From positions 450,567-514,566 of the forward strand of contig JBDKSB010000001.1 in assembly GCA_039683095.1 (NCBI GenBank): a DNA stretch of 64,000 nucleotides. The letters are read 5' to 3'. This DNA is from Acidobacteriota bacterium. GTDB lineage: Bacteria > Acidobacteriota > Aminicenantia > Aminicenantales > Saccharicenantaceae. Each line of letters begins with the position of its first letter. The stretch's first letter is position 1. This document shows positions 26,280-33,938 of this stretch, one piece after another. Made by a program: the position numbers and the translations under genes. Below the pieces are notes generated by a model, which worked only from the letters and a program-made list of their open reading frames with translations, was not told where the DNA came from and ran no database searches.

Positions 26280-26597
26280 TCAGACGCAGCCCTCCGGCTT
26301 CTTCAGCCCGGCGATCCTGGCCGCCTTTTTGGCCGGGCCGCCGGGGAAGAGGGCGTAGAGGTCCTTGACGCTGATGACGCCGCTCTTGCTGAGGCGGCGG
26401 ATGCTCGGCGCCTGGCCGGTCTCCCGGGACTCCTTCTGCATGTACTCGAGGACCTTCCAATGGGCCGGCGTGAGCTCGGCGATCCCCTCCTCCCGGGCGA
26501 TGGCCGCGGCGATCTCGCGCGTCCACCGCGACGGGTCGGTCATGAAGCCCTCGGCGTCGACTTCGACGACGGCCGTTCCATACTGTTTCTGCGGCAT
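26280..26597 (-). CDS. tusE: DsrC/TusE-family sulfur-carrier protein
   Basis: A 105-residue protein, the typical DsrC length, with the flexible C-terminal arm ARIAGLKKPEGCV. The penultimate Cys104 is present, but the second cysteine of true DsrC, 11 residues earlier, is Ala93. That pattern fits TusE-like persulfide carriers rather than DsrC of dissimilatory sulfite reduction. The ATG at 26597 has GGAGG seven bases upstream; the GTG at 26603 is too close to it. It lies between DsrE-like and SQR-like genes. tRNA 2-thiolation versus sulfide-oxidation carrier cannot be settled from the window. Confidence 0.85.
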   Translation of the reverse strand: MPQKQYGTAVVEVDAEGFMTDPSRWTREIAAAIAREEGIAELTPAHWKVLEYMQKESRETGQAPSIRRLSKSGVISVKDLYALFPGGPAKKAARIAGLKKPEGCV

Positions 26598-26631
26598 TGT
26601 CACTCCTCCCTCCGGTTCGGTCCGGTTCTCT

Positions 26632-27885
26632 CTATCCCGTAGCGCCCGCGGCGGACGGGCGTTTCTTGCCGGCCATCGTCATCCGGTCGGAGATGAACGG
26701 CAGGGGCCGCCCCCGGATCATCAGACGCCAGTAGATCGGGCGGAAGGCGAGCTTGGCCCAATGGTTGAGGCGGCTCGGCTTGAGGAGCGGCAACGGGCCG
26801 ACGACCGGGAAGGGGAAGCGCCCGGGGAGCGGCTCGACCTCGTAGTTGAAGTCGATCAGGATGGCCCGGCCGCGACCCGTTTCGATGAAGCAGTTGGCGT
26901 GCCCCTCGAACTCCGCCGCCAGGGGCCGCCCGGCGACGGCCCGCTCGACGTTGCCGGCCACCGTCCGGGCCTGGAAGTGGACGACCGAGCCGGCCTTCGA
27001 CGCGGGCACGTTCGCCGCGTCGCCGATGACGAAGATGTTCTCGTGCCTCTTCGACCGGAGCGTCCTCGGGTCGGCCGGCACGAAGCGCAGCTCATCGCCC
27101 AAGCCGGAGGCCCCGATGACCTCGTCGCCCATGTTGGTCGGCACGGAGACGAGAAGGTCGTAGGCGACCTCGCGGCCGTCGTAGCCGACGAGCTTGCGGG
27201 CCGCGGCGTCGACGCGCTCGGCGACGAAATCGGGGACGACGCGGATCCCCCTTTCCTCGAGGAGGGCGCCGAGGGCGGCCGAGGCCGCGGGCCTGGTGAA
27301 GGGACCGGGCAGGGGGGTAACGTAAACGATGTCGACCGCGTCCCGCCGGCCGCGCCGAAGGAAGTGCCAGTCGGCGAGGAACGCGAACTCGAGCGGAGCG
27401 ACCGGGCACTTTATGGGCATCTCGTTGACATGGACGGCCAGCGTCCCGCCCGTGAACGACTCGAGCCGGCGGGCCAGAGCCGCGCTGCCGCCGGGCGTAT
27501 AGAAGTCGAAGGCCGTCTCGCGCCAGGCGTGGAGCAGGCCGGGCGTTTCCCCAGGCGCGATGTCGCAGCCGGTCGCGATAACGAGGATGTCGTAGGGAAG
27601 GGCCTCGCCGCCGCCGATCCGGACCTCGTTCCCGGCCGGGTCGATCCCCTCGATCGGGGCGATGACCAGCTCGACGCCGCCGGGCAGGAGCCCGGCCCGG
27701 TCCCTGACCAGCTGCCGGGGGGCATACAGGCCGAAGGGAACGAAGAGGAACCCCGGCTGGTAATAATGGTCCATGCTGCGGTCGACGACCGTGATGGCCC
27801 AGGCGGCCGGGGAGAGGCGCCGGCGGAGGATGTGGGCTATGGCGGTGCCGCCCGTCCCGGCCCCGAGGATGACGAGTCGTTTCAT
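26632..27885 (-). CDS. Sulfide:quinone oxidoreductase-like FAD flavoprotein
   Basis: A 417-residue pyridine-nucleotide-disulfide-reductase-fold protein. The FAD-binding GAGTGG lies at residues 8-13, the second dinucleotide motif region at about 147-155, and the late FAD motif in NIFVIGDAANVPASKAG. Cys107 (ATGCDIAPG), Cys160 (MPIKCPVAPLEF) and the Cys in HANCFIETG are candidates for the redox cysteines of sulfide:quinone oxidoreductase. The C-terminal helices (LNHWAKLAFRPIYWRL) could bind the membrane. It heads the sulfur operon and would deliver sulfane sulfur to the TusE- and DsrE-like carriers. A general NADH or thiol oxidoreductase is the alternative. Confidence 0.82.
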   Translation of the reverse strand: MKRLVILGAGTGGTAIAHILRRRLSPAAWAITVVDRSMDHYYQPGFLFVPFGLYAPRQLVRDRAGLLPGGVELVIAPIEGIDPAGNEVRIGGGEALPYDILVIATGCDIAPGETPGLLHAWRETAFDFYTPGGSAALARRLESFTGGTLAVHVNEMPIKCPVAPLEFAFLADWHFLRRGRRDAVDIVYVTPLPGPFTRPAASAALGALLEERGIRVVPDFVAERVDAAARKLVGYDGREVAYDLLVSVPTNMGDEVIGASGLGDELRFVPADPRTLRSKRHENIFVIGDAANVPASKAGSVVHFQARTVAGNVERAVAGRPLAAEFEGHANCFIETGRGRAILIDFNYEVEPLPGRFPFPVVGPLPLLKPSRLNHWAKLAFRPIYWRLMIRGRPLPFISDRMTMAGKKRPSAAGATG

Positions 27886-27916
27886 GGACAGCCCCTTTTG
27901 CCCCTCCGGCCCTGAA

Positions 27917-27945
27917 ATACTACCATTATTATAGGATTAATTCAA
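27917..27945 (-). promoter_or_regulatory. Promoter of the sulfur operon
   Basis: On the minus strand, TTGAAT (27945-27940), 17 bp, TAGTAT (27922-27917). The short leader carries the ribosome site for the ATG at 27885. A TATAAT hexamer inside the spacer has no matching -35. Confidence 0.55.
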
Positions 27946-28007
27946 GAGACCGGCGGCCGGGCGCCGGCGCCGCCGCTGTGCTAAGATGGCCGGCGGCGAG
28001 GTGCCGT

Positions 28008-28667
28008 ATGAGCGGACGAGCGAAAGGACAGGCGCGGACGGCGTCCGGGACCGGGACCGCGGCCGCAGCTGGGACGGGAGCCCGGGCAGGCCGGAGCCAT
28101 GGGGACAGGACCCGCTGCTGGGGCGCGCCCGACGATCCGTTGATGCGGGATTACCACGACTTCGAATGGGGCACGCCGCTCCACGACGACCGCAAGATCT
28201 TCGAGTTCCTCGTCCTGGAAGGCATGCAGGCCGGCCTGAGCTGGAAGCTCATCCTCGACAGGCGGGAGAACTTCAGGCGGGCCTTCCGGGAGTTCGATCC
28301 GGAGAGGGTGGCCCGGTTCGCCGGCCGGGACGTGCGGCGGCTGCTGGGGGACGCGGGGATCATCCGGAACCGGCTGAAGATCCTGGCTGCGATCAACAAC
28401 GCCCGCCGCTTCCTCGAGGTCCGGAGGGAATTCGGGACGTTCGATCGCTACATCTGGGGCTTCGTCGGCGGGAAGCCGGTGCAGAACGGGCTGCGGTCGT
28501 TCGCGGCCATGCCGGCGCGCACCCCCCTGTCCGACGCCATCAGCAGGGACCTCAAGGCCCGGGGCTTCAAGTTCGTCGGCTCGACCATCGTTTATTCCCA
28601 TATGCAGGCGACCGGCATGGTCAATGACCACCTGGTCACCTGCTTCCGGCACCGGGAGCTCCGATAA
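28008..28667 (+). CDS. tag: 3-methyladenine DNA glycosylase I
   Basis: A 219-residue base-excision repair enzyme that removes 3-methyladenine. The Tag zinc site is recognisable: Cys in TRCWG (near residue 36), the His of DYHDFEWG and the His and Cys of NDHLVTC. The catalytic-domain hallmark FEFLVLEGMQAGLSWKLIL is intact, as is YSHMQATGMVNDH. An unusual 34-residue Ala/Gly/Thr/Arg-rich extension precedes the first zinc ligand; no later in-frame start is available. The MFS gene follows after four bases. Confidence 0.94.
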   Translation: MSGRAKGQARTASGTGTAAAAGTGARAGRSHGDRTRCWGAPDDPLMRDYHDFEWGTPLHDDRKIFEFLVLEGMQAGLSWKLILDRRENFRRAFREFDPERVARFAGRDVRRLLGDAGIIRNRLKILAAINNARRFLEVRREFGTFDRYIWGFVGGKPVQNGLRSFAAMPARTPLSDAISRDLKARGFKFVGSTIVYSHMQATGMVNDHLVTCFRHRELR

Positions 28668-28671
28668 CGGC

Positions 28672-29949
28672 ATGACCCGGCCTTTTCGACCGATCCGCTT
28701 CGTCGCCGGCGAGTACGCCCGGGCATATCGCGGCCTGCCTCGGCGAGCCTGGATCCTCTTCGCGGTCAACCTGGTCAACTCGTCCGGTTCTATGGTCTTC
28801 TTCTTCCTGTCGCTCTACCTGACCCGGAAGATCGGCCTGACGGCGGCCCGGGCCGGCCAGGTCCTCAGCCTGTACGGCTTCGGCTCCCCGGCCGGGGCCT
28901 TCGCCGGGGGCTGGCTGGCCGACCGGATCGGGTCCATCCGCGTCCAGAAGCTGAGCCTGGCCGCCTGCGGCGTCCTGCTCATCGCCCTGGGCCGGGTCCC
29001 GACGCTGGCCGGGATCGTGCCCCTGCTCTTCGCCATGGCCCTCTTCGCGGGCATGCTCTTCCCGGCCAACGCGACATCGATGTCGAAGATCTGCCCGCCG
29101 GAGCTCCGGGTCAAGGGATTCGCTCTCAACCGGCTGGCCAACAACCTGGGGGCGACGATCGGCCCGGCCGTCGGCGGCGTGCTGGCCGTTCACAGCTACG
29201 GACTTCTCTTCTGGGCGGACGGGCTGACCTCGCTCGCGGCGGCCGCGCTGTTCGCCCTGCTCTGGAAGGGCGCGCGGCTTGGGGCGGGACCGGCGGGAGA
29301 GCCGGCGGACCGGGCCGCCGGCCTGGCCGACCCCGAAGGCCCCGCGGCTCCGCTCCCGGCGGCGGGCGCGCCGCGGGCCCGCTCGCCCTGGCGCGATGTC
29401 CCGTTCCTCCTGATGATGCTCATCTTCTTTGTCTGGAGCCTCGTCTTCGTCCAGGTCCTGACGACCTTCCCTATCTATATCCGGAACGTCTACGGCCTGG
29501 CCGAGAACCGGATCGGACAGCTTTACGCGGTCAATACCGTCCTGATCGTCCTCCTGGAGATGGTCCTGATGGAAAAGATCCGGAAGTATCCGCTGACCAG
29601 GATGATCAACCTGTCGTTCGTGCTGCTGGGCGCCGGACTGGGATCGATGCCGCTCGGGCGCGGGTTCGCGTTCGGGGCCCTGACCGTGGCGGTCTGGACG
29701 TTCGGGGAGATGCTGAGCATGCCGCTGGTGACGGCCCTGATCGCCGGGCGGGCCGACGACTCGAACCGCGGCCGCTACATGGGCTTCAACAGCTTCGCCT
29801 TCTCGCTGGCCTTCATCGTCGGCCCCGCCGCCGGCACCGCGGTCTATGACGGCCTGGGCCCCGACGCGGTCTGGTATGTCTGCGCGGCGGCCTGCGCCGT
29901 GATCGCCGCGGCCTTCGCCGCCTTGCGGCCCCATCTCGAACGGCGCTAG
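28672..29949 (+). CDS. MFS transporter
   Basis: A 425-residue major facilitator with 12 predicted membrane segments. The motif-A-like loop GGWLADRIGSIRVQK lies between helices 2 and 3, and a Pro/Gly/Ala-rich cytoplasmic loop (about residues 205-240) separates the two six-helix halves. The ATG four bases after the tag stop is preferred over an upstream in-frame codon inside tag. The substrate is unknown; drug or metabolite efflux is common for such proteins. A REP-like palindrome follows the stop. Confidence 0.9.
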   Translation: MTRPFRPIRFVAGEYARAYRGLPRRAWILFAVNLVNSSGSMVFFFLSLYLTRKIGLTAARAGQVLSLYGFGSPAGAFAGGWLADRIGSIRVQKLSLAACGVLLIALGRVPTLAGIVPLLFAMALFAGMLFPANATSMSKICPPELRVKGFALNRLANNLGATIGPAVGGVLAVHSYGLLFWADGLTSLAAAALFALLWKGARLGAGPAGEPADRAAGLADPEGPAAPLPAAGAPRARSPWRDVPFLLMMLIFFVWSLVFVQVLTTFPIYIRNVYGLAENRIGQLYAVNTVLIVLLEMVLMEKIRKYPLTRMINLSFVLLGAGLGSMPLGRGFAFGALTVAVWTFGEMLSMPLVTALIAGRADDSNRGRYMGFNSFAFSLAFIVGPAAGTAVYDGLGPDAVWYVCAAACAVIAAAFAALRPHLERR

Positions 29950-29953
29950 CGAA

Positions 29954-29995
29954 AAGAGGGGGTCAAACCTGACCCCTTCCGAAAAACCCCCTCTG
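29954..29995. repeat. REP-like palindrome, possible bidirectional terminator
   Basis: GGGGTCA (29959-29965) and TGACCCC (29970-29976) form a 7-bp hairpin. AGAGGGGGT (29955-29963) and ACCCCCTCT (29986-29994) form an alternative 9-bp stem. It sits between the stops of the convergent MFS and DUF5916 genes. The same 14 bases, GAGGGGGTCAAACC, recur inverted at 32880-32893. Confidence 0.7.
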
Positions 29996-30007
29996 AAATA
30001 CCGCCGG

Positions 30008-32758
30008 CTAGATGTTCCAGCGATAGGAGACCTTCAGCAGGAAGATGTTCTCGCCCGGGGCCGAGAACAGGTCGCCCAGGTCGCGCCCCAGCCGCAGGTC
30101 CCCGGGATTGGCGAAGTCGGCCCGGTTCTGGGTCCAGACGAAGTACAGCAGCGAACCCGGCCGGTACTCCCAGCGCAGGACCACGGTGCCGCGCAGGGAC
30201 TTGTAGTTGAAGTCCGGATTCCCGAAGCTGAACGGCGCGGCCGCTCCGGCCGCCCCGTCCGGGTCGACGGTGTAGATCCCGCTCGCTTCGTCGTAGGCGA
30301 TCGTCGACGGGCCGCCGCCCGCGCCGTACACGCTGTAGGCATACGTTTTCGGCGCGGCCAGCTCCTTGAACATGTCATAGCGGCCGACCGCGAGGTAGGG
30401 CTGGATGTAGGCCTGGAGCGTCAGCCTGGGCGTGAACGTCCAATCGACCCTGATCTCGCTCCCCAGGACCTTCTCGTCGATCCGCCCGAACACGTAGCGG
30501 CGGCCGTAGGTCGCGGTCATCAGCGCGTCGTCGACGCGCGTCACCCACTGGATGTCGTTCTTCGAGAGCTCGAGCGTCGGGCCGACCGACAGGCTCAGGT
30601 TCGACATCGGCTTCCACCGGGCCGCGAGCTGGCCGCTCCATTCCGTCCCGGCCCGCGGCCTCTGGTATGTCGTTCCGTAGATCTCGAACACGACCGGCTT
30701 CCGGCTGTCGGTGTTGACGCCCAGGTTCACCTGCCAGCCCGAGGGCATGAGCGCCAGCGGCCCGCCCCGGGTCAGGTTCTTGCTCATGGTGTCGGGGTTG
30801 TAGGCGAACATCGTGTCGAACGTCCAGAAATTCCTGAGCTGGCCCTGGAACTCGACCAGGCCGCCGTCCCAATTCTTGTTGCCGCCGAAATCGTAGTTCC
30901 GGAACAAGCCGCCGATGACGAGCGCGTAGCGGAAGACCTTGCCCGGCTTCGTCCACTGGTAGCCGGGGACGATCTGCAGGTTGACGATGTCGGACGCGCC
31001 GTATTGGAAGCCGATGTCGTTCGGGTCGAACCCCGGCGAGATGGCCCCGACGTTGGCCAGGAAGAGGAAGTTCCCGTTCTGCTTGGCCAGGTTGAACCGG
31101 CCCGCCCAGCCGCTCAGGCTCCTCGCCGCCGGGTCGACCTCGACATGGGTCGCGTCGGGCCGCTGGAAGTAGTGCATGGACGAGTTCTGGAGGCGGAGGA
31201 TGTCCGCGGCCGTGCCCTCGACGCGGGTCGCCCCCGCCCAGCCGCCGACGACCCAGCTCTTCTTCTTGTCGAGCGAGATCCAGCCGTCCGCGGCCAGCGA
31301 GAAGGCGTTCCTGTTCAGCAGGCCGGCGAGCGTCCCGTCCCCGGCGCCGGAGCCGCCGAGGTCGCGCATGACGGCCGTGGCCATGAGGCCCAGGCCGTTC
31401 CGTCCCTCGTTGAGATCCTTCTGGATGCGCAGCGCGCCGTAATAAGAGAGCGGTTCGACCTTCTGCCGCAGGCGCGTCCCGAGCCGGTCGATCTCGGCGA
31501 ACTCGTTCCCGGTGACGGCGTTGAGCCAGCCGACGTTCCAGCTGCCGCCCAGCTTGCCGGTCAGTTTGGCCGCGCCCAGGATCGTCGTCCGGTCGGGGGC
31601 GCGATAGAACCCTTCCCCGGTCACGTAGCCCTGCGGCTCGCGCCCGATCCGCCGGCTGTAGAAGAAGGTCGGCATCGGCCAGTTGATGTTGGCGTTCATG
31701 AAGACGCCGCCGCGGCCGAAGTTGTTGAACAGCGACGCGCCCTCGATGAAGAAGGGCCGCTTCTCCTCGTAGTAGGTCTCGTAGGCGGAGAGGTTGAGGA
31801 CGGCCGGGTCGACCTCGACCTGCCCGAAGTCCGGGTTGACCGTCGCGTCGAGCGTCAGGTTGCTCTTCAGGCCGACCTTGAGGTCGAAGCCGGCGTTGGC
31901 CAGCGCCCGGTGCCCGGTCTCGAACGGGTTGCCCTCCTGGGCCGGCCGGAACTGGGCCTGGGCCACGGCGTAGGGCATGAACTCGATCCGCCCGCCCGGG
32001 CTGATGCCGCGCAGGCCCTCGAGCCGGGCGAACCGCGAGACGAAGGCCGTCTCGCTCTTGGGCACCCAGCTGAAGCTCGACTGCTCGTTCTTGCGCCGGA
32101 TCATGCGGGCGAAGTTGATGCCCCAGACGTACTCGTCTTTTTTCGGGAAGCGGATCTGGTTGAAGGGGATGCGGATCTCGATGGTCCAGCCGTCGCCGTT
32201 GACGGCGGCCTTGTTCTCCCAGACGCCGTCCCAGGAATCGTCGTTGTTGACGTCGTTGGAGAGCGCCGCGTCGGTGATGGCCCCGGCCGGGTTCGCGTAA
32301 AAGGCGTAGCCGGAGCGCTTGTCGAAATAGGGATCGACGGCGACCATGAACCAGTCGGAGTCGGTCTGGGCGTCCCGGCGGCCGAGGCGCCGGCGGATCT
32401 TCGAGGGCTCGGAGTCGTGGCAGAAGGCGGCGACGTAGAGGGCGTGGTCGTCGTAAGCGACCCAGACCTCGGTCGATTCGGTGGCCGGGGCGCCGTCCTG
32501 GGGATCGTTCTGGGTGAAGCCGGAGGCGGCGGGCGCGGCCTTCCAGACCGCCTCGTCGAGGCGCCCGTCGACGGCGATGGGCCCGGCCGCGCGGACGGCC
32601 TGGACGCTCCTGGCGGGCAGGGGGGCCTGCTGGATCCTGGCGGCCGGCTTCCCGGCCCCGCGGGAAGCGGGCGAGGCCACGGGGGAAGCCGCGAGCGGGA
32701 CGGACGCGCAAGCCAGGGCGAGTCCCAGGGCCAAAGTGCGGAAAACGCGGTTCTTCAT
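30008..32758 (-). CDS. DUF5916-family outer-membrane protein with CBM9-like domain
   Basis: A 916-residue exported protein. A signal peptide (residues 1-25) is followed by a CBM9-like sandwich (about 50-240): IAVDGRLDEAVWKAAP, VAYDDHALYVAAFCHD, WTIEIRIPFNQIRF. Then comes a long region with alternating aromatic strands ending VSYRWNI, consistent with an outer-membrane beta-barrel closed by an aromatic-rich last strand. The hallmark NLTLDATVNPDFGQVEVDPAVLNLS and the EEKRPFFIEGASLF segment are typical of DUF5916 proteins. Their function is not established; surface glycan binding or uptake is plausible. CAGGAG precedes the ATG at 32758. Confidence 0.92.
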   Translation of the reverse strand: MKNRVFRTLALGLALACASVPLAASPVASPASRGAGKPAARIQQAPLPARSVQAVRAAGPIAVDGRLDEAVWKAAPAASGFTQNDPQDGAPATESTEVWVAYDDHALYVAAFCHDSEPSKIRRRLGRRDAQTDSDWFMVAVDPYFDKRSGYAFYANPAGAITDAALSNDVNNDDSWDGVWENKAAVNGDGWTIEIRIPFNQIRFPKKDEYVWGINFARMIRRKNEQSSFSWVPKSETAFVSRFARLEGLRGISPGGRIEFMPYAVAQAQFRPAQEGNPFETGHRALANAGFDLKVGLKSNLTLDATVNPDFGQVEVDPAVLNLSAYETYYEEKRPFFIEGASLFNNFGRGGVFMNANINWPMPTFFYSRRIGREPQGYVTGEGFYRAPDRTTILGAAKLTGKLGGSWNVGWLNAVTGNEFAEIDRLGTRLRQKVEPLSYYGALRIQKDLNEGRNGLGLMATAVMRDLGGSGAGDGTLAGLLNRNAFSLAADGWISLDKKKSWVVGGWAGATRVEGTAADILRLQNSSMHYFQRPDATHVEVDPAARSLSGWAGRFNLAKQNGNFLFLANVGAISPGFDPNDIGFQYGASDIVNLQIVPGYQWTKPGKVFRYALVIGGLFRNYDFGGNKNWDGGLVEFQGQLRNFWTFDTMFAYNPDTMSKNLTRGGPLALMPSGWQVNLGVNTDSRKPVVFEIYGTTYQRPRAGTEWSGQLAARWKPMSNLSLSVGPTLELSKNDIQWVTRVDDALMTATYGRRYVFGRIDEKVLGSEIRVDWTFTPRLTLQAYIQPYLAVGRYDMFKELAAPKTYAYSVYGAGGGPSTIAYDEASGIYTVDPDGAAGAAAPFSFGNPDFNYKSLRGTVVLRWEYRPGSLLYFVWTQNRADFANPGDLRLGRDLGDLFSAPGENIFLLKVSYRWNI

Positions 32759-32882
32759 GGTCGGCTCCTGATCGGCGAACGGTCGACGGTCCTTATGCGC
32801 AGGCCCCCCGGGCCGGATGGTCTGGAAGCGCCCTTTCCATAAAGGAATACGAAACGGCGAGCCGGAATGTTGCCTTGCCGGT

Positions 32883-32911
32883 TTGACCCCCTCCCGGGCT
32901 TGAGTTAAGAT
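32883..32911 (+). promoter_or_regulatory. Promoter of the UroD-like gene, leaderless start
   Basis: TTGACC (32883-32888), 17 bp, TAAGAT (32906-32911). The ATG at 32922 begins 11 bases beyond the -10, so the leader is about 4 nt, with no ribosome site. The -35 is embedded in a half-copy of the REP-like palindrome (32880-32893). Confidence 0.65.
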
Positions 32912-32921
32912 ACCGGTTGAA

Positions 32922-33926
32922 ATGGACACACGCTTCGCGAGATTCGTCAGGGACTTCCCGGGGCGGCTGGCCATGCCCCTCTGCGCCTTCTCCGGGCTGG
33001 CTATCACCGGAGAATCGGTCGAGGACATGGTCAGCGTGCCGGGCTCGCAGTTCAAGGCGGTCATGGCCCTCCAGGACCGCTATCAGACGCCCGTCCTCCT
33101 CACGGCCGTCGACGTGACCGCCGAGGCCGAAGCCTACGGTGTCGAGGTCAGGCTGGCGACCCGCGAGGCGCCGTCCGTGGTCGGGCGCGCCGTCACCGGC
33201 GCCGCCGACATCTCCTCGCTGGCCGACCCCTTGCCCGGCGATGCCCGGACCCGCGTCCCGCTCGAAACGGCCTGGCGCCTGACCGCCGAAGTCGGCGAAT
33301 CCGTTCCCGTCCTGGGCGCCATGCTGGGGCCGTTCACGCTGGCCACGCAGCTGTTCGGGCTCAAAGAAGCCCTGGCCGCCGTGCCGGCCGATCCCGACAC
33401 GATCGAGGCCCTGCTCGACACCGTCACGGGCTTCCTCTGCCGCTACGCCCTGGAGTTCCGCGAGACGGGGGCCTGGGGCATCCTGGTGGCCGAGGGCGCG
33501 GCCGGCCGCCTGGCGCCCGAGGACGCGGCCCGGTTCTCGACGCCCTTCGTCAGGCGCATCGTCAAGGCCGTCGAGACCCCGGATTTCGCCGTCGTCCTCC
33601 ACTGCTGCCGGGCCTCGAACGCCCACGTGGACGCGCTCCTCGAATCGGGCGCGGGGATGTATCATTTCGGAGGGCGCGTGGACATCGCCGCGGCGCTCGG
33701 GCGGGTCGCCCCGGAGACGGTCCTGCTCGGCAACCTCGACGCGGTGAAGCTCTTCGAAAAGGGGACGCCGCAGGCGGTCGGGGACGCGGCGCGGAGCCTG
33801 CTGGAGGCCACTCGTCCCTATAAGAATTTCGGCATTTCGTCCGGCTGCGAGCTCCCGCCGGGGTCGCCCCTGGCCAACCTCAACGCCTTCTTCCGCGCCG
33901 TCGCGGAATTCAACAAGCAGGCCTGA
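32922..33926 (+). CDS. Uroporphyrinogen-decarboxylase-like (MtaA/CmuA-type) protein
   Basis: A 334-residue TIM-barrel protein of the UroD/MtaA superfamily. The zinc-thiol motif of the methyltransferase branch is recognisable: HCC (VVLHCCRASN, near residue 227) and a later Cys in SSGCELPPG (near 306). The substrate-binding Arg/Asp pattern of true HemE at the N-terminus is not evident. Family members move methyl groups between corrinoid proteins and thiols. No corrinoid protein is encoded nearby, so its methyl donor is unknown. The start rests on the leaderless promoter spacing. Confidence 0.85.
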   Translation: MDTRFARFVRDFPGRLAMPLCAFSGLAITGESVEDMVSVPGSQFKAVMALQDRYQTPVLLTAVDVTAEAEAYGVEVRLATREAPSVVGRAVTGAADISSLADPLPGDARTRVPLETAWRLTAEVGESVPVLGAMLGPFTLATQLFGLKEALAAVPADPDTIEALLDTVTGFLCRYALEFRETGAWGILVAEGAAGRLAPEDAARFSTPFVRRIVKAVETPDFAVVLHCCRASNAHVDALLESGAGMYHFGGRVDIAAALGRVAPETVLLGNLDAVKLFEKGTPQAVGDAARSLLEATRPYKNFGISSGCELPPGSPLANLNAFFRAVAEFNKQA

Positions 33927-33938
33927 TCCCCTCCGGCG

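Noticed and set aside
25797-26597. Dissimilatory sulfite reduction role for the DsrC/DsrE-like genes
   Set aside because: The DsrC-like protein lacks the second cysteine (Ala93) and no dsrAB genes are nearby.
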